64,000 bases of DNA. It comes from Acidovorax sp. RAC01 (lineage in GTDB: Bacteria > Pseudomonadota > Gammaproteobacteria > Burkholderiales > Burkholderiaceae_C). Each line of letters opens with the position of its first letter. Position 1 is the stretch's first letter. The notes beneath the pieces are model-generated. The model did not search any database and was not told the DNA's origin. It worked only from the letters and a program-made list of their open reading frames with translations. This document shows positions 53,597 to 64,000 of this stretch, piece after piece. The translations under genes and the position numbers were made by a program. The stretch is from contig NZ_CP016447.1 of the NCBI RefSeq assembly GCF_001714725.1, positions 3,091,001 through 3,155,000 of the forward strand, read 5' to 3'.

Positions 53597-54283
53597 ATGG
53601 CCAAACACCTCGATCTCGAAGAACAAGAACAGCTTGACCAGCTCAGGCATTTCTGGAACACGTGGGGCGTACTGATCAGCTCCGTGGTGATTGTTGTGGC
53701 CGGTTCGGTGGCTGCCTGGAACGGCTATCAGTACTGGCAGAACCGTCAGGCTGGACAGGCGGCGGCCCTGTTCGAGTCCGTGGAGGCTTCGCTGCGCACG
53801 GGAGACCAGGGTCGGATGACACAGGCGTTCAGTGACATTCGCGAGAGGTATCCCCGTACCACGCAGGCGGCACAGGCGGGTCTTGCCGTCGCAAAAGCAA
53901 TGGTCGATGCCGGAAAGCCGGACGGTGCCAAAGACGCGCTTGGCTGGGTTGCGATCAATGCCAGCGACGAAGGCCTTAAAGCCGTTGCTCAATTGAGGCT
54001 TGCAGCTCTGTTGCTGGACCAAAAGGCCTACGACGACGCATTGAAGCAGCTTTCGAACAAGGTGCCTGCTGAATTCGAAGGCGTATTTGCTGACCGTCGG
54101 GGCGATGTTTTCCTCATGCAGGAAATGCGTCCGCAAGCGATAGCGGAATATACGAAGGCGTACAAGTTGGTCGATGAAAAGATTGACTATCGCCGGTTGG
54201 TCGAGGTCAAGCTCGGCGCGTTGGGCGTTTCGCCAGTCGCGGCTGCTGCCAATGGGGCTTCGCCCGTTCAGGGGGGGCGATAG
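53597..54283 (+). CDS. YfgM-like Sec translocon accessory protein
   Basis: 228 residues. Short cytoplasmic N-terminus rich in Glu/Gln (MAKHLDLEEQEQLDQL), one membrane helix (GVLISSVVIVVAGSVAAWNGY), then a TPR-like periplasmic domain (LRLAALLLDQKAYDDALKQLSNKVP). YfgM binds the SecYEG-PpiD complex and periplasmic chaperones. Its place between hisS and bamB is the standard one. Two bases separate it from bamB. Confidence 0.92.
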   Translation: MAKHLDLEEQEQLDQLRHFWNTWGVLISSVVIVVAGSVAAWNGYQYWQNRQAGQAAALFESVEASLRTGDQGRMTQAFSDIRERYPRTTQAAQAGLAVAKAMVDAGKPDGAKDALGWVAINASDEGLKAVAQLRLAALLLDQKAYDDALKQLSNKVPAEFEGVFADRRGDVFLMQEMRPQAIAEYTKAYKLVDEKIDYRRLVEVKLGALGVSPVAAAANGASPVQGGR

Positions 54284-54285
54284 CA

Positions 54286-55455
54286 ATGGCGATCGCACCT
54301 GTTGTCTTGGCCTCTGGGCGTCGTGGCTCATGGATTGCGAGATCCTTGATTTCGGGTCTCTTGTTGGCCTCTATCGCGGGGTGCTCGTTATGGGGAGGCT
54401 CTAGCGCGAAACCTGTGCCCGCCGATCTCGGGGCGAATGTTGCCGTACTCGGTGTGCGGCAAGCTTGGAATGTGCGCGTCGGTAAGGTCGAAATGCCCTT
54501 GGATGTGCAGGTGCATGGCAGCGTGGTCACGCTGGCATCATCCGACGGATCCGTGGTCTCGCTTGATGCCGCGAGTGGCAAAGAGCTATGGCGGACTGTA
54601 GTTGGTGAGCCTTTGTCCGCAGGTGTCGGAGGCGACGGAAAGACCTCTGCAGTGGTCACACGCGCCAATACGCTTGTTATTTTGGAAGCCGGTAAAGAGT
54701 TGTGGCGCCAGTCGTTGCCAGCCCAGGTGTTCACCGCTCCCCTCGTGGCAGGAGGGCGCGTCTTCGTGCTTTCGGCTGACCGGTCAGTCACTGCGTTTGA
54801 TGGAGCTACCGGTCGCCGCTTGTGGATTCAGTCGCGCCCCGGCGAGCCCTTGGTGTTGCGCCAGGCGGGAGTGCTTCGTGCTGTGGGCGATACCCTCGTG
54901 GTGGGGGCATCCGGGCGTATGGTTGGCCTGAACCCCAACGGTGGTGCGGTGCAATGGGAATTGCCCATCGCCTCTTCTCGCGGTACCAATGATGTCGAAC
55001 GACTGGTTGAACTTGTGGGTCGCACCAGTCGGGTGGGAGATAGCGTTTGTACCCGCGCTTTCCAGGCGGCCGTGGGTTGCGTCAATACTTCGCGCGGTAC
55101 GGTCGTATGGACTCAACCCGCCAGCGGTTCGGAGGGTGTCCATGGCGATGACATTGCGGTTTTCGGGACCGAGAGCAATGGCATCGTAAATGCGTGGAAC
55201 CGTACGAATGGAGCGCGGCTCTGGACGGTGGAGCGGTACAAGCATCGCAGGCTGACGGCGCCGCTGCTGCTTGGCCGGTCCGTGGTGTTTGGAGACGATT
55301 CAGGGCTTGTTCACCTCATCTCACGTGATGACGGCGCACCTCTGAATCGTATTTCCACTGATGGGTCCGGTATTGCCGCTGCTCCGGTAGTTGCTTCGGA
55401 TACCTTGGTGATTGTTACTCGTAGCGGCAGTGTCTTCGGATTCCGTCCTGATTGA
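54286..55455 (+). CDS. bamB: Outer membrane protein assembly factor BamB
   Basis: 389 residues. Lipobox ASIAGCS with C33; the mature protein is a beta-propeller of PQQ-like repeats ([39 protein letters not shown]). BamB is an accessory lipoprotein of the BAM complex that inserts outer-membrane proteins. Starts two bases after the YfgM-like gene and ends 11 bases before der, so the block is one unit. Confidence 0.95.
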   Translation: MAIAPVVLASGRRGSWIARSLISGLLLASIAGCSLWGGSSAKPVPADLGANVAVLGVRQAWNVRVGKVEMPLDVQVHGSVVTLASSDGSVVSLDAASGKELWRTVVGEPLSAGVGGDGKTSAVVTRANTLVILEAGKELWRQSLPAQVFTAPLVAGGRVFVLSADRSVTAFDGATGRRLWIQSRPGEPLVLRQAGVLRAVGDTLVVGASGRMVGLNPNGGAVQWELPIASSRGTNDVERLVELVGRTSRVGDSVCTRAFQAAVGCVNTSRGTVVWTQPASGSEGVHGDDIAVFGTESNGIVNAWNRTNGARLWTVERYKHRRLTAPLLLGRSVVFGDDSGLVHLISRDDGAPLNRISTDGSGIAAAPVVASDTLVIVTRSGSVFGFRPD

Positions 55456-55466
55456 TCGGTTATCCA

Positions 55467-56810
55467 ATGAAGCCAGTTATCGCTCTCGTGGGGCGCCCCA
55501 ACGTTGGGAAATCCACGCTTTTCAACCGACTTACCAAGTCGCGTGACGCCATAGTGGCTGATTTCGCGGGACTTACCCGCGATCGCCACTACGGTAACGG
55601 CAAACAAGGCAAACACGAGTACATCGTGATCGACACGGGCGGTTTCGAGCCTGATGCGTCATCCGGGATCTACCGCGAAATGGCGAAGCAGACGCAGCAA
55701 GCGGTGGCTGAGGCGGACGTGGTGGTTTTCGTCGTCGATGCGCGGGCAGGTGTGTCCGCGCAGGACCACGACATCGCCAATTACCTTCGCCGTTTGGGAA
55801 AGCCGTGTGTTCTTGTTGCCAACAAGGCGGAGGGTATGCTGGAAGGCGTTCAGCTGGCCGAATTCTATGAACTCGGCCTGGGGGCTGTCTTTCCGGTGTC
55901 AGCAGCGCACGGCCAAGGTATTCGGGGTCTCGTGGAGGTTGCCCTTGAGCCGCTTCATTTGCCTGAGCAGGACGAAGGTGTTGAGGCTACCGACAAGAGC
56001 GTTGTCAAACTGGCTGTAGCCGGTAGACCTAACGTAGGCAAGTCGACGCTGATCAATACCTGGCTCGGCGAAGAGCGTCTGGTGGCTTTTGATATGCCGG
56101 GCACTACTCGGGATGCAATCACCGTTCCCTTCGAGCGAGACGGTCAGCGTTTTGAGCTGGTCGATACCGCAGGCCTGCGGCGCAAAGGGAAGGTTTTCGA
56201 GGCCATCGAGAAGTTTTCAGTAGTGAAAACGCTGCAGGCCATTGAATCTGCCAACGTGGTACTCCTGCTGTTGGATGCTACGCAAGGCGTGACCGATCAG
56301 GATGCGCACATCGCGGGTTACATCCTGGAGAGCGGTCGTGCTGTGGTTGTGGCCGTAAACAAGTGGGACGCGGTGGATGACTACCAGCGTCAGTTGCTCG
56401 AACGGTCCATCGAAACGCGACTTGCGTTCCTCAAGTTTGCCTCTCTGCATTACATCTCTGCCAAAAAGCGGCAGGGACTTGGCCCCTTGTGGGGCTCGAT
56501 TGTGCAGGCGCACCGCTCGGCTACATGCAAGATGTCTACGCCGGTGCTGACGCGGCTCTTGCTGGAAGCGGTGCAGTTTCAAAGCCCGAAGAGGGCGGGC
56601 ATGTTTCGCCCCAAGATGCGCTACGCCCATCAGGGGGGGATGAATCCACCCGTCATCGTGATCCACGGAAATTCGTTGGAACACGTCACAGACGCTTACA
56701 AGCGATTTCTTGAGGGACGATTTCGGAAGGAGTTCGACCTGGTCGGAACACCGTTGCGCATAGAGATGAAGACTTCCCACAATCCGTTTACGGACAAAAA
56801 CGAAGGCTGA
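55467..56810 (+). CDS. der: Ribosome biogenesis GTPase Der (EngA)
   Basis: 447 residues, two GTPase domains in tandem followed by a KH-like domain. Each has its P-loop ([12 protein letters not shown] near residue 8 and [14 protein letters not shown] near 185), G3 (DTGGFE and DTAGLRRK) and G4 (NKAEG, NKWD). The second-domain NKWD and the C-terminal KH domain ([16 protein letters not shown] [22 protein letters not shown]) are complete. Needed for 50S subunit maturation. ATG 55467 begins the conserved N-terminus. Confidence 0.97.
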   Translation: MKPVIALVGRPNVGKSTLFNRLTKSRDAIVADFAGLTRDRHYGNGKQGKHEYIVIDTGGFEPDASSGIYREMAKQTQQAVAEADVVVFVVDARAGVSAQDHDIANYLRRLGKPCVLVANKAEGMLEGVQLAEFYELGLGAVFPVSAAHGQGIRGLVEVALEPLHLPEQDEGVEATDKSVVKLAVAGRPNVGKSTLINTWLGEERLVAFDMPGTTRDAITVPFERDGQRFELVDTAGLRRKGKVFEAIEKFSVVKTLQAIESANVVLLLLDATQGVTDQDAHIAGYILESGRAVVVAVNKWDAVDDYQRQLLERSIETRLAFLKFASLHYISAKKRQGLGPLWGSIVQAHRSATCKMSTPVLTRLLLEAVQFQSPKRAGMFRPKMRYAHQGGMNPPVIVIHGNSLEHVTDAYKRFLEGRFRKEFDLVGTPLRIEMKTSHNPFTDKNEG

Positions 56811-56914
56811 TCAAAGACGCTGGCTTCGAAGGGACTTCGGCTGTGGTCCCAAAGCTACCTCCCCCCTGTGGTAAGGTGCCGTTTTACAACAACATTCTGA
56901 ACACGGAGCATATC

Positions 56915-57169
56915 GTGAGCAACAAAGGCCAGCTTTTGCAAGATCCATTCCTGAATGCGCTTCGCCGGGAGCACGTTCCAGTGTCCATTTACCTGGTGAA
57001 CGGAATCAAGCTACAGGGGCAGATCGAGTCATTTGACCAGTATGTGGTTTTGCTTCGGAATACCGTGACCCAGATGGTTTACAAGCATGCGATCTCTACC
57101 ATCGTCCCAGGTCGCGCGGTGAGTTTCGCGACGGTGGATAGTCCGGACGCTGAAGGTAACGTCGCATAG
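56915..57169 (+). CDS. hfq: RNA chaperone Hfq
   Basis: 84 residues. Hexameric Sm-like protein that pairs small RNAs with mRNAs. The N-terminus [26 protein letters not shown] and the Sm2 motif YKHAIST (residues 56-58 YKH) are intact; the C-terminal tail is short, as usual in betaproteobacteria. GTG 56915 is the start: CGGAG lies six bases upstream, and the frame upstream encodes nothing Hfq-like. hflX follows after 58 bases. Confidence 0.96.
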   Translation: MSNKGQLLQDPFLNALRREHVPVSIYLVNGIKLQGQIESFDQYVVLLRNTVTQMVYKHAISTIVPGRAVSFATVDSPDAEGNVA

Positions 57170-57227
57170 TGTTGCGACCGGTACTCTTGGGGGGCATTCT
57201 GTTTCTCGTCAGAGAGCGGGTGTCTTG

Positions 57228-58397
57228 ATGACCCCTACTGCAAAGAGAATGGTGACCCCGGTCCTCCTGGTGGGGGTTGATCTGGGGGGTGATCAGTTCG
57301 ACGGGGGGCTTGAGGAGCTGGGGCTGCTTGCTGAAACAGCAGGTCTCCAGCCTGTTGCCCGCATGACATGCAAGCGCAAGGCGCCAGATGCAGCGTTGTT
57401 CGTGGGTAGCGGGAAAGCTGACGAAATTCGGACACTTGCCCAGATGTCCGGAGCATCAGAGGTGCTTTTTGACCAGGCCCTCAGCCCTGCCCAGCAGAGG
57501 AACCTTGAGCGGCATCTGGAACTTCCGGTATACGACCGGACCTTGCTTATTCTCGAGATCTTTGCTCAGCGGGCACGTAGCCACGAAGGGAAACTGCAGG
57601 TCGCGCTTGCGAAACTGCACTATCTGAGCACCCGGCTCGTGCGTCGGTGGTCACATCTTGAGCGACAAACCGGCGGCATTGGCGCCCGTGGGGGTCCAGG
57701 CGAAAAGCAGATTGAGCTCGATCGCCGCATGATCGGCGAATCCATCAAAAGAACAAAGGATAGATTGGTTAAGGTCAAGCGCCAACGATCTACTCAACGC
57801 CGCCAGCGCGACCGTCGCGAGACCTTTAACATCTCGCTCGTCGGATACACCAATGCCGGTAAGTCAACGCTGTTCAATTCCTTGGTCAAGGCCGATGCCT
57901 ACGCTGCGGACCAGTTGTTTGCGACTCTGGATACGACCACAAGGCAGCTTTACCTTGCTCAGGCGGGGCGGTCGGTGTCCTTGTCGGACACGGTTGGATT
58001 TATCCGTGACCTTCCCCACGGACTCGTTGACGCGTTCGCGGCAACCCTTCAGGAAGCGGTAGACGCTGATTTGTTGTTGCACGTAGTGGATGCTTCGAAC
58101 CCTGCTTTCCCGGAGCAGATGGTGCAGGTATGGAAGGTTCTGCGTGAAATTGGTGCGGCTGACGTTCCCCAATTGCTCGTTTTCAACAAGCTAGATGCGC
58201 TGGATCCGAGCCAACGACCTCCGACGCTAGTCGATCAGTACGACGTGGAAGGTATAGGTACCCCTCGTATATTCGTGAGCGCACGTTCTGGCGAAGGCTT
58301 GGATTTGCTGAGAACGGCTTTATCTGATCGCGTGACGCAGTGTGATCTGCGCATGCCCCCAGCCCTGGCCCCTGAATTGCCGGCCCATGACACCTGA
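57228..58397 (+). CDS. hflX: GTPase HflX
   Basis: 389 residues. Ribosome-binding GTPase that splits stalled or heat-damaged 70S ribosomes. The N-terminal domain has LFVGSGKADEIRTLAQ, the long helical linker RLVRRWSHLERQTGGIGARGGPGEKQIELDRR, then the G domain: P-loop GYTNAGKSTLFNSL, DTVGFIRDLPH and NKLDAL. ATG 57228 preferred; an in-frame TTG lies three bases upstream. Part of the hfq-hflX-hflK-hflC group. Confidence 0.96.
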   Translation: MTPTAKRMVTPVLLVGVDLGGDQFDGGLEELGLLAETAGLQPVARMTCKRKAPDAALFVGSGKADEIRTLAQMSGASEVLFDQALSPAQQRNLERHLELPVYDRTLLILEIFAQRARSHEGKLQVALAKLHYLSTRLVRRWSHLERQTGGIGARGGPGEKQIELDRRMIGESIKRTKDRLVKVKRQRSTQRRQRDRRETFNISLVGYTNAGKSTLFNSLVKADAYAADQLFATLDTTTRQLYLAQAGRSVSLSDTVGFIRDLPHGLVDAFAATLQEAVDADLLLHVVDASNPAFPEQMVQVWKVLREIGAADVPQLLVFNKLDALDPSQRPPTLVDQYDVEGIGTPRIFVSARSGEGLDLLRTALSDRVTQCDLRMPPALAPELPAHDT

Positions 58398-58448
58398 TTG
58401 GGCACAATGTCGCTCTACAGACGCCCATAGAGAACCCGAGACCTGCGC

Positions 58449-59828
58449 ATGAATTCTCAATTTCGTATCCCACGTCTGGCGTCGCTTCCAGTTCGTCTTA
58501 GGGGCATGTTCAATCTGAATGACCCTCGTTGGGGGCGTGGCGATGACAAACCCGAAGATGACACACGTCATGATCCGCGTGCTACCGGCCCTGCGAATGG
58601 ACCGCGTGGAAATGAACAGCGTCCGAACAATGGGGCTGGGCAACCTCCGGATCTGGACGAGCTGTGGCGCGACCTGAATCGAAAACTGGCCGGACTCTTT
58701 GGCTCGAAGGGTGGCGGGGGCAGTGGACGCAATGGCCCTGGACAGGGCGGCGGCTTCCAACCCGACATGAAAAGCGCGGGCCTTGGTGTAGGACTTATCG
58801 CTGGGATTGCCTTTTTGATCTGGATGGGAACCGGGTTTTTTATCGTGCAGGAAGGTCAGCAGGCGGTTATCACCCAGTTTGGAAAATACAAAAGCACTGT
58901 GGGAGCTGGTTTTAACTGGCGCCTGCCTTATCCGATAGAGCGTCATGAACTTGTGTTTGTGACCCAAATTCGCTCTGCTGATGTGGGCAGGGACACGGTG
59001 ATCAAGAGCACGGGTTTGCGCGAATCGGCCATGCTTACTGAAGACGAAAACATCGTCGAAATCAAGTTTGCAGTGCAGTACCGCCTCAATGACGCCAGGG
59101 CCTGGCTCTTCGAAAGCAAGAATCCGTCGGCGGCGGTGGTACAGGCCGCAGAGACCGCGGTGCGCGAGGTGGTCGGGAAAATGCGCATGGACACGGCTTT
59201 GGCAGAAGAGCGTGATCAGATTGCCCCTCGCGTGAGGACGCTCATGCAATCCATTCTCGATCAATACAAAGTCGGGGTTGAAGTGGTTGGCATCAATCTG
59301 CAGCAGGGCGGGGTTCGTCCTCCCGAGCAGGTACAGGCTTCGTTCGACGATGTGCTCAAAGCCGGGCAGGAACGCGAGCGTGCCAAGAATGAAGCCCAAG
59401 CGTACGCCAACGACGTGATCCCTCGGGCCGTTGGGTCTGCCGCTCGCCTTAACGAGGAGGCTGCGGCTTACAAGGCCAGGATAGTCGCGCAGGCGCAGGG
59501 CGATGCGCAGCGGTTCTCGTCGATTCTTGCCGAATACCAAAAGGCGCCCCAGGTCACGCGCGATCGGATGTATTTGGATGCCATGCAGCAAATCTATGGC
59601 AATGTGACCAAAGTGCTGGTGGAGTCGCGACAGGGCTCAAACCTTTTGTATCTGCCTCTTGACAAGATTATGCAAAGCGCAGTGGCCGGTGCCGGTGGCG
59701 CTTCTGATACTGCGAACATGGCCTCTGGCGTTCCGGGACCTGGTAGTGCAGCCCCATCCGTCCCCTCAGTACCCAATGACTCCCGCACGCGCGACAGCAG
59801 TCGTACGCGTGACCGCGAGTCGCGTTAG
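58449..59828 (+). CDS. hflK: FtsH protease modulator HflK
   Basis: 459 residues. The N-terminal 100 residues are Gly/Asn/Pro-rich and cytoplasmic, then one membrane helix (LGVGLIAGIAFLIWMGTGFF), then the SPFH/stomatin domain (EGQQAVITQFGKYKSTVGAGFNWRLPYP). HflK and HflC form a periplasmic cage that restrains FtsH. The Arg/Ser-rich tail (NDSRTRDSSRTRDRESR) is unusual. Nine bases before hflC. Confidence 0.96.
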   Translation: MNSQFRIPRLASLPVRLRGMFNLNDPRWGRGDDKPEDDTRHDPRATGPANGPRGNEQRPNNGAGQPPDLDELWRDLNRKLAGLFGSKGGGGSGRNGPGQGGGFQPDMKSAGLGVGLIAGIAFLIWMGTGFFIVQEGQQAVITQFGKYKSTVGAGFNWRLPYPIERHELVFVTQIRSADVGRDTVIKSTGLRESAMLTEDENIVEIKFAVQYRLNDARAWLFESKNPSAAVVQAAETAVREVVGKMRMDTALAEERDQIAPRVRTLMQSILDQYKVGVEVVGINLQQGGVRPPEQVQASFDDVLKAGQERERAKNEAQAYANDVIPRAVGSAARLNEEAAAYKARIVAQAQGDAQRFSSILAEYQKAPQVTRDRMYLDAMQQIYGNVTKVLVESRQGSNLLYLPLDKIMQSAVAGAGGASDTANMASGVPGPGSAAPSVPSVPNDSRTRDSSRTRDRESR

Positions 59829-59837
59829 GAGTCGACT

Positions 59838-60752
59838 GTGAATAGAGTTGGATTTATCGCGACCACTTTGCTGGTGGCCCTGGCTTTGATGAGCTCGATG
59901 CTCTTCGTTGTCGATCAGCGACAGTTTGGGGTGCTTTACGCTCTCGGGCAGATCAAGGAGGTGATCACCGAGCCTGGCTTGAATTTCAAGCTTCCTCCGC
60001 CGTTTCAAAACGTGTCCTACATCGATAAACGGTTGCTGACGCTTGACAGCAGTGACACGGAGCCAATGCTCACCGCCGAAAAACAACGGGTGGTGATTGA
60101 TTGGTACGTCCGCTGGCGCATTTCAGAGCCGACGGAGTACATCCGCAACGTGGGGCTGGACGAGAGTGCGGGCGCGATGCAGTTGAACCGAGTGGTGAGG
60201 AATGCTTTCCAGGGGGAGATCAACAAGCGGACCGTCAATGAATTGCTGTCCGCCAAGCGCGAGGCATTGATGGCTGACGTGAAGAGGGAGGTACTGGAAA
60301 CTGTCCGGGGGGCTAAGCCTTGGGGGGTGGACGTGGTGGACGTTCGCGTCACGCGCGTCGATTACGTGGAGTCGATCACCGAATCTGTCTATCGCCGCAT
60401 GGAGGCAGAGCGCAAGCGTGTCGCGAACGAGCTTCGGTCCACTGGCGCTGCAGAGGGTGAAAAAATTCGGGCTGACGCCGATCGTCAACGAGAGATCACC
60501 ATTGCGAACGCCTACCGGGATGCGCAGAAGGTAAAGGGCGAAGGCGATGCTGAAGCTGCGCGCATTTATGCCGAAGCATTCAGCCGTGATCCACAGTTCG
60601 CACAGTTCTACCGAAGCCTCGAGGCCTACAAGACAACCTTCAACAAGAAGGGCGACTTCATGGTAGTTGATCCGTCATCCTCGGAATTCTTCAAGACATT
60701 TCGGAGCGGTGCGCCAGGCGCGGGTGCCGCAGCAGCAGGGGCTCGGAAGTGA
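59838..60752 (+). CDS. hflC: FtsH protease modulator HflC
   Basis: 304 residues. Signal-anchor FIATTLLVALALMSSMLFVV, SPFH domain (DQRQFGVLYALGQIKEVITEPGLNFKLPPPF) and coiled region DADRQREITIANAYRDAQKVKGEGDAEA. Starts at GTG 59838 with TTAGGAG upstream. The partner of HflK. The small DUF2065 gene that follows hflC in many relatives is not seen. Confidence 0.96.
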   Translation: MNRVGFIATTLLVALALMSSMLFVVDQRQFGVLYALGQIKEVITEPGLNFKLPPPFQNVSYIDKRLLTLDSSDTEPMLTAEKQRVVIDWYVRWRISEPTEYIRNVGLDESAGAMQLNRVVRNAFQGEINKRTVNELLSAKREALMADVKREVLETVRGAKPWGVDVVDVRVTRVDYVESITESVYRRMEAERKRVANELRSTGAAEGEKIRADADRQREITIANAYRDAQKVKGEGDAEAARIYAEAFSRDPQFAQFYRSLEAYKTTFNKKGDFMVVDPSSSEFFKTFRSGAPGAGAAAAGARK

Positions 60753-60761
60753 GACAGGTTC

Positions 60762-60788
60762 TGATCGCCTGCGAAAGACAGGCGATCA
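60762..60788 (+). terminator. Perfect hairpin after hflC
   Basis: TGATCGCCTG (60762-60771) pairs perfectly with CAGGCGATCA (60779-60788) around CGAAAGA, ten bases after the hflC stop. No T run follows, so it may stabilise the 3' end rather than terminate. Confidence 0.45.
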
Positions 60789-60949
60789 CTCCGGGATACT
60801 CTTGGCGTCTGTAGTACGCCGTCATTTCGCGTCCTTGACGGCCTAAGTGGTGTGCCGCGCGGGCATGAATGCGGTCGGCGTTCGGCCCAGCTCGTGCCGT
60901 AGCCGAGGATGTAGGTGCGTGGCACCACCGTGGGTCATCCCGCAACCGG

Positions 60950-60955
60950 TAGAAT
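60950..60955 (+). promoter_or_regulatory. -10-like box TAGAAT upstream of hisZ
   Basis: CGGTAGAATCACGG lies 27 bases before the hisZ start, after a 229-base gap; the -35 is not clear. Confidence 0.35.
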
Positions 60956-60981
60956 CACGGTTTTAACAGCATCCCATTCTC

Positions 60982-62145
60982 ATGTCCGCTTGGGTCCTCC
61001 CGGATCACATTGCCGATGTTCTGCCGTCCGAAGCGCGGCACATCGAAGAACTCCGCCGCGGGCTGCTAGACACCGCTCGTTGCTATGGTTATGAGCTGGT
61101 CATGCCGCCTCTGCTGGAGCATCTCGAGTCGCTATTGACCGGGACGGGCGAAGCGCTTGATCTCCAAACTTTCAAGCTCGTCGATCAGTTGTCTGGCCGA
61201 TCAATGGGGCTGCGGGCAGACACTACGCCTCAAGTTGCGCGGATTGACGCGCATTTGCTCAATCGCAAAGGTGTCACCCGTCTTTGCTACTGCGGCCCGG
61301 TGTTGCACGTGCGTCCAGACCGTCCCCACGCTACCCGAGAACCGCTGCAGTTCGGGGCAGAGATCTACGGTCACGCGGGGCTCGAAGCTGACCTGGAGGC
61401 ACTTCAGCTAGCGCGGGAATCGCTTTCGGTCGCTGGCGTCACCCACACCACTGTCGATCTCGCAGACGTCCGAATTGTTCGCGCACTTCTTGCGGGGTTG
61501 GCGCTCTCTCCGGCTTTGCTGGCAGAGATTCATAGCGCGTTAGCTGCCAAAGACATCAGCGGGCTATCTGCTTTGACCCGTGCCTTCCCCGAGCGCTCCA
61601 GGAAAGGCATTTTGGCCCTTCCACAACTTTACGGCGACATGGGCGTGCTGATTGAGGCTGAAAAGGCCCTTGACGGCATACCAGGCATTGCTGAAGTGCT
61701 ATCGAATTTGAAATGGCTGGCTTCCAGGCTCGGTGATGCAACAGTCAGCTTTGACTTGGCGGATCTCCGTGGCTATGCCTACTACAGTGGGGCCCGATTT
61801 GCCATCTATGCGCCAGGCGCGAGCGATGCGCTGGTGCGCGGCGGTCGGTACGACGAGGTTGGCGCGGTGTTCGGTCGTAACCGCCCGGCTGCCGGCTTCA
61901 GTCTGGATATCAAGCAGGTGGTTTCGGTCGTGCAGCCGAGGGCCTTGCGAGCTGCCATTCGCGCTCCATGGGGTGAGGGTGTGGATGTCAATTCTGCGAT
62001 TGCATCCCTTCGAAGGTCGGGAGAGACGGTGGTATGCGTGCTTCCCGGATCAGATAGCGAAGTGGACGAATTTCGCTGTGACCGTGAACTTGTCCAAAAG
62101 GCTGGCCAGTGGGTGGTTCAGCCAGTTGATCGTTTTGAAAATTGA
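60982..62145 (+). CDS. hisZ: ATP phosphoribosyltransferase regulatory subunit
   Basis: 387 residues, a HisRS paralogue without aminoacylation activity; it pairs with short HisG for the first step of histidine synthesis. Motif 1/2 remains ([57 protein letters not shown]) and [38 protein letters not shown]. The C-terminal anticodon domain is missing, as in HisZ. purA follows after 12 bases. hisG is not next to it. Confidence 0.94.
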   Translation: MSAWVLPDHIADVLPSEARHIEELRRGLLDTARCYGYELVMPPLLEHLESLLTGTGEALDLQTFKLVDQLSGRSMGLRADTTPQVARIDAHLLNRKGVTRLCYCGPVLHVRPDRPHATREPLQFGAEIYGHAGLEADLEALQLARESLSVAGVTHTTVDLADVRIVRALLAGLALSPALLAEIHSALAAKDISGLSALTRAFPERSRKGILALPQLYGDMGVLIEAEKALDGIPGIAEVLSNLKWLASRLGDATVSFDLADLRGYAYYSGARFAIYAPGASDALVRGGRYDEVGAVFGRNRPAAGFSLDIKQVVSVVQPRALRAAIRAPWGEGVDVNSAIASLRRSGETVVCVLPGSDSEVDEFRCDRELVQKAGQWVVQPVDRFEN

Positions 62146-63534
<1,389 letters not shown>

Positions 63535-63578
63535 CTTCCTGCTGCGTTGATAGCCCTCAATCTGATCTGGAGCATGAC

Positions 63579-64000
63579 ATGTTGACCGAAGACGGCAAGC
63601 ACCTGTACGTAAGTTATGACGAGTACCACAGCCTCATCGAGAAGCTGGCGTTGAAGGTTCACCAGTCGGGCTGGGAGTTCGACACCATTCTTTGCCTCGC
63701 GCGGGGAGGTCTAAGGCCCGGAGATATCCTGAGTCGGATCTTTGACAAGCCTTTGGCGATCATGTCCACCAGTTCCTACCGAGCGGAAGCGGGTACGGTG
63801 CAAGGTCATCTTGACATTGCGCGTTTCATCACCACGCCGAAGGGTGAAATCGCGGGCAGGGTGTTGCTGGTCGATGATTTGGCGGATTCCGGTCATACGC
63901 TGCACGCGGTGATCGACATGCTCAAGACCAACTATGCTCCGATTACGGAGCTCCGTAGTGCGGTGATTTGGACCAAGGGCATCTCTTCCTTTACCGCTGA
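63579..64000 (+). CDS. Phosphoribosyltransferase, 5' part (cut by window end)
   Basis: 140 codons are visible and no stop is reached before the window ends. Beginning MLTEDGKHLYVSYDEYHSLIE, it has the PRPP-binding signature VLLVDDLADSGHTLHAV and the earlier CLARGGLRPGDILS pyrophosphate-loop-type segment. These mark a type I phosphoribosyltransferase, probably a purine (xanthine/hypoxanthine/guanine) salvage enzyme given purA upstream. GGAG lies six bases before the ATG. Confidence 0.85.
   Translation, partial: MLTEDGKHLYVSYDEYHSLIEKLALKVHQSGWEFDTILCLARGGLRPGDILSRIFDKPLAIMSTSSYRAEAGTVQGHLDIARFITTPKGEIAGRVLLVDDLADSGHTLHAVIDMLKTNYAPITELRSAVIWTKGISSFTA

Noticed and set aside
60691-60945. Minus-strand frame in the hflC-hisZ gap as a DUF2065 or new gene
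   Set aside because: It lacks the hydrophobic helices of DUF2065, has no ribosome site and overlaps the end of hflC.
60982-62145. Truncated or broken histidyl-tRNA synthetase
   Set aside because: The missing anticodon domain and altered motifs are normal for HisZ, and the intact hisS lies at 52257.

Overview
The window comes from a GC-rich Gram-negative betaproteobacterium, most probably a member of the Comamonadaceae close to Acidovorax. That placement rests on protein content: Bug-type solute receptors without permease genes, the gene order pilW-rodZ-like-ispG-hisS-yfgM-bamB-der-hfq-hflX-hflK-hflC-hisZ-purA, dnaG next to rpoD, a divergent ppsR/ppsA pair, and small AT-rich GCTAT-N7-ATAGC repeats between genes. 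No rRNA, tRNA, CRISPR array, transposase, integrase or prophage gene was found. The window opens inside an aldehyde dehydrogenase gene and ends inside a phosphoribosyltransferase gene.

Region 1 (1-9.1 kb) is metal and oxidative-stress biology. It holds a TerC-family membrane protein with a possible 31-residue leader ORF, bacterioferritin, an FTR1 iron permease, then ahpC-ahpF read the other way, and an exported SUMF1-domain protein. The spacer between ftr1 and ahpC carries a Fur-like box on the ftr1 side and an OxyR-like AT-rich site on the ahpC side, so iron uptake and storage and peroxide defence may be controlled back to back.

Region 2 (8.3-24 kb) is carbon metabolism and transport. ppsR/ppsA set the PEP-pyruvate balance. 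A DUF4212 subunit and a large sodium:solute symporter follow; the symporter carries a predicted coiled-coil insertion and a complete EF-hand loop. After an unknown 162-residue protein, an FKBP prolyl isomerase and an HxlR regulator comes a LysR-controlled cluster of HMG-CoA-lyase-like protein, family III CoA-transferase and Bug receptor. A chemoreceptor and a second Bug receptor lie beside it. Together they look like uptake, sensing and CoA-dependent cleavage of a branched dicarboxylate.

Region 3 (24-43 kb) mixes core and accessory genes: rpoD and dnaG, a fatty-acyl-CoA ligase, two unknown proteins, an AraC regulator divergent from an AhpD-like protein, an unknown lipoprotein, gamma-glutamyltranspeptidase, a PhoD-type phosphatase, a diguanylate cyclase with an inhibitory site, a quinone-oxidoreductase-like protein, and surE-pcm-nlpD.

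Region 4 (43.9-64 kb) is almost pure housekeeping on the plus strand: rluD, scpB, rluB, ndk, rlmN, pilW, a RodZ-like protein, ispG, hisS, a YfgM-like protein, bamB, der, hfq, hflX, hflK, hflC, hisZ, purA and a phosphoribosyltransferase. Spacing is tight and several genes overlap. By eye its GC content and third-position GC are clearly lower than in the first 43 kb although the genes are core. Promoter, operator and start-site calls were made by eye and are marked accordingly.
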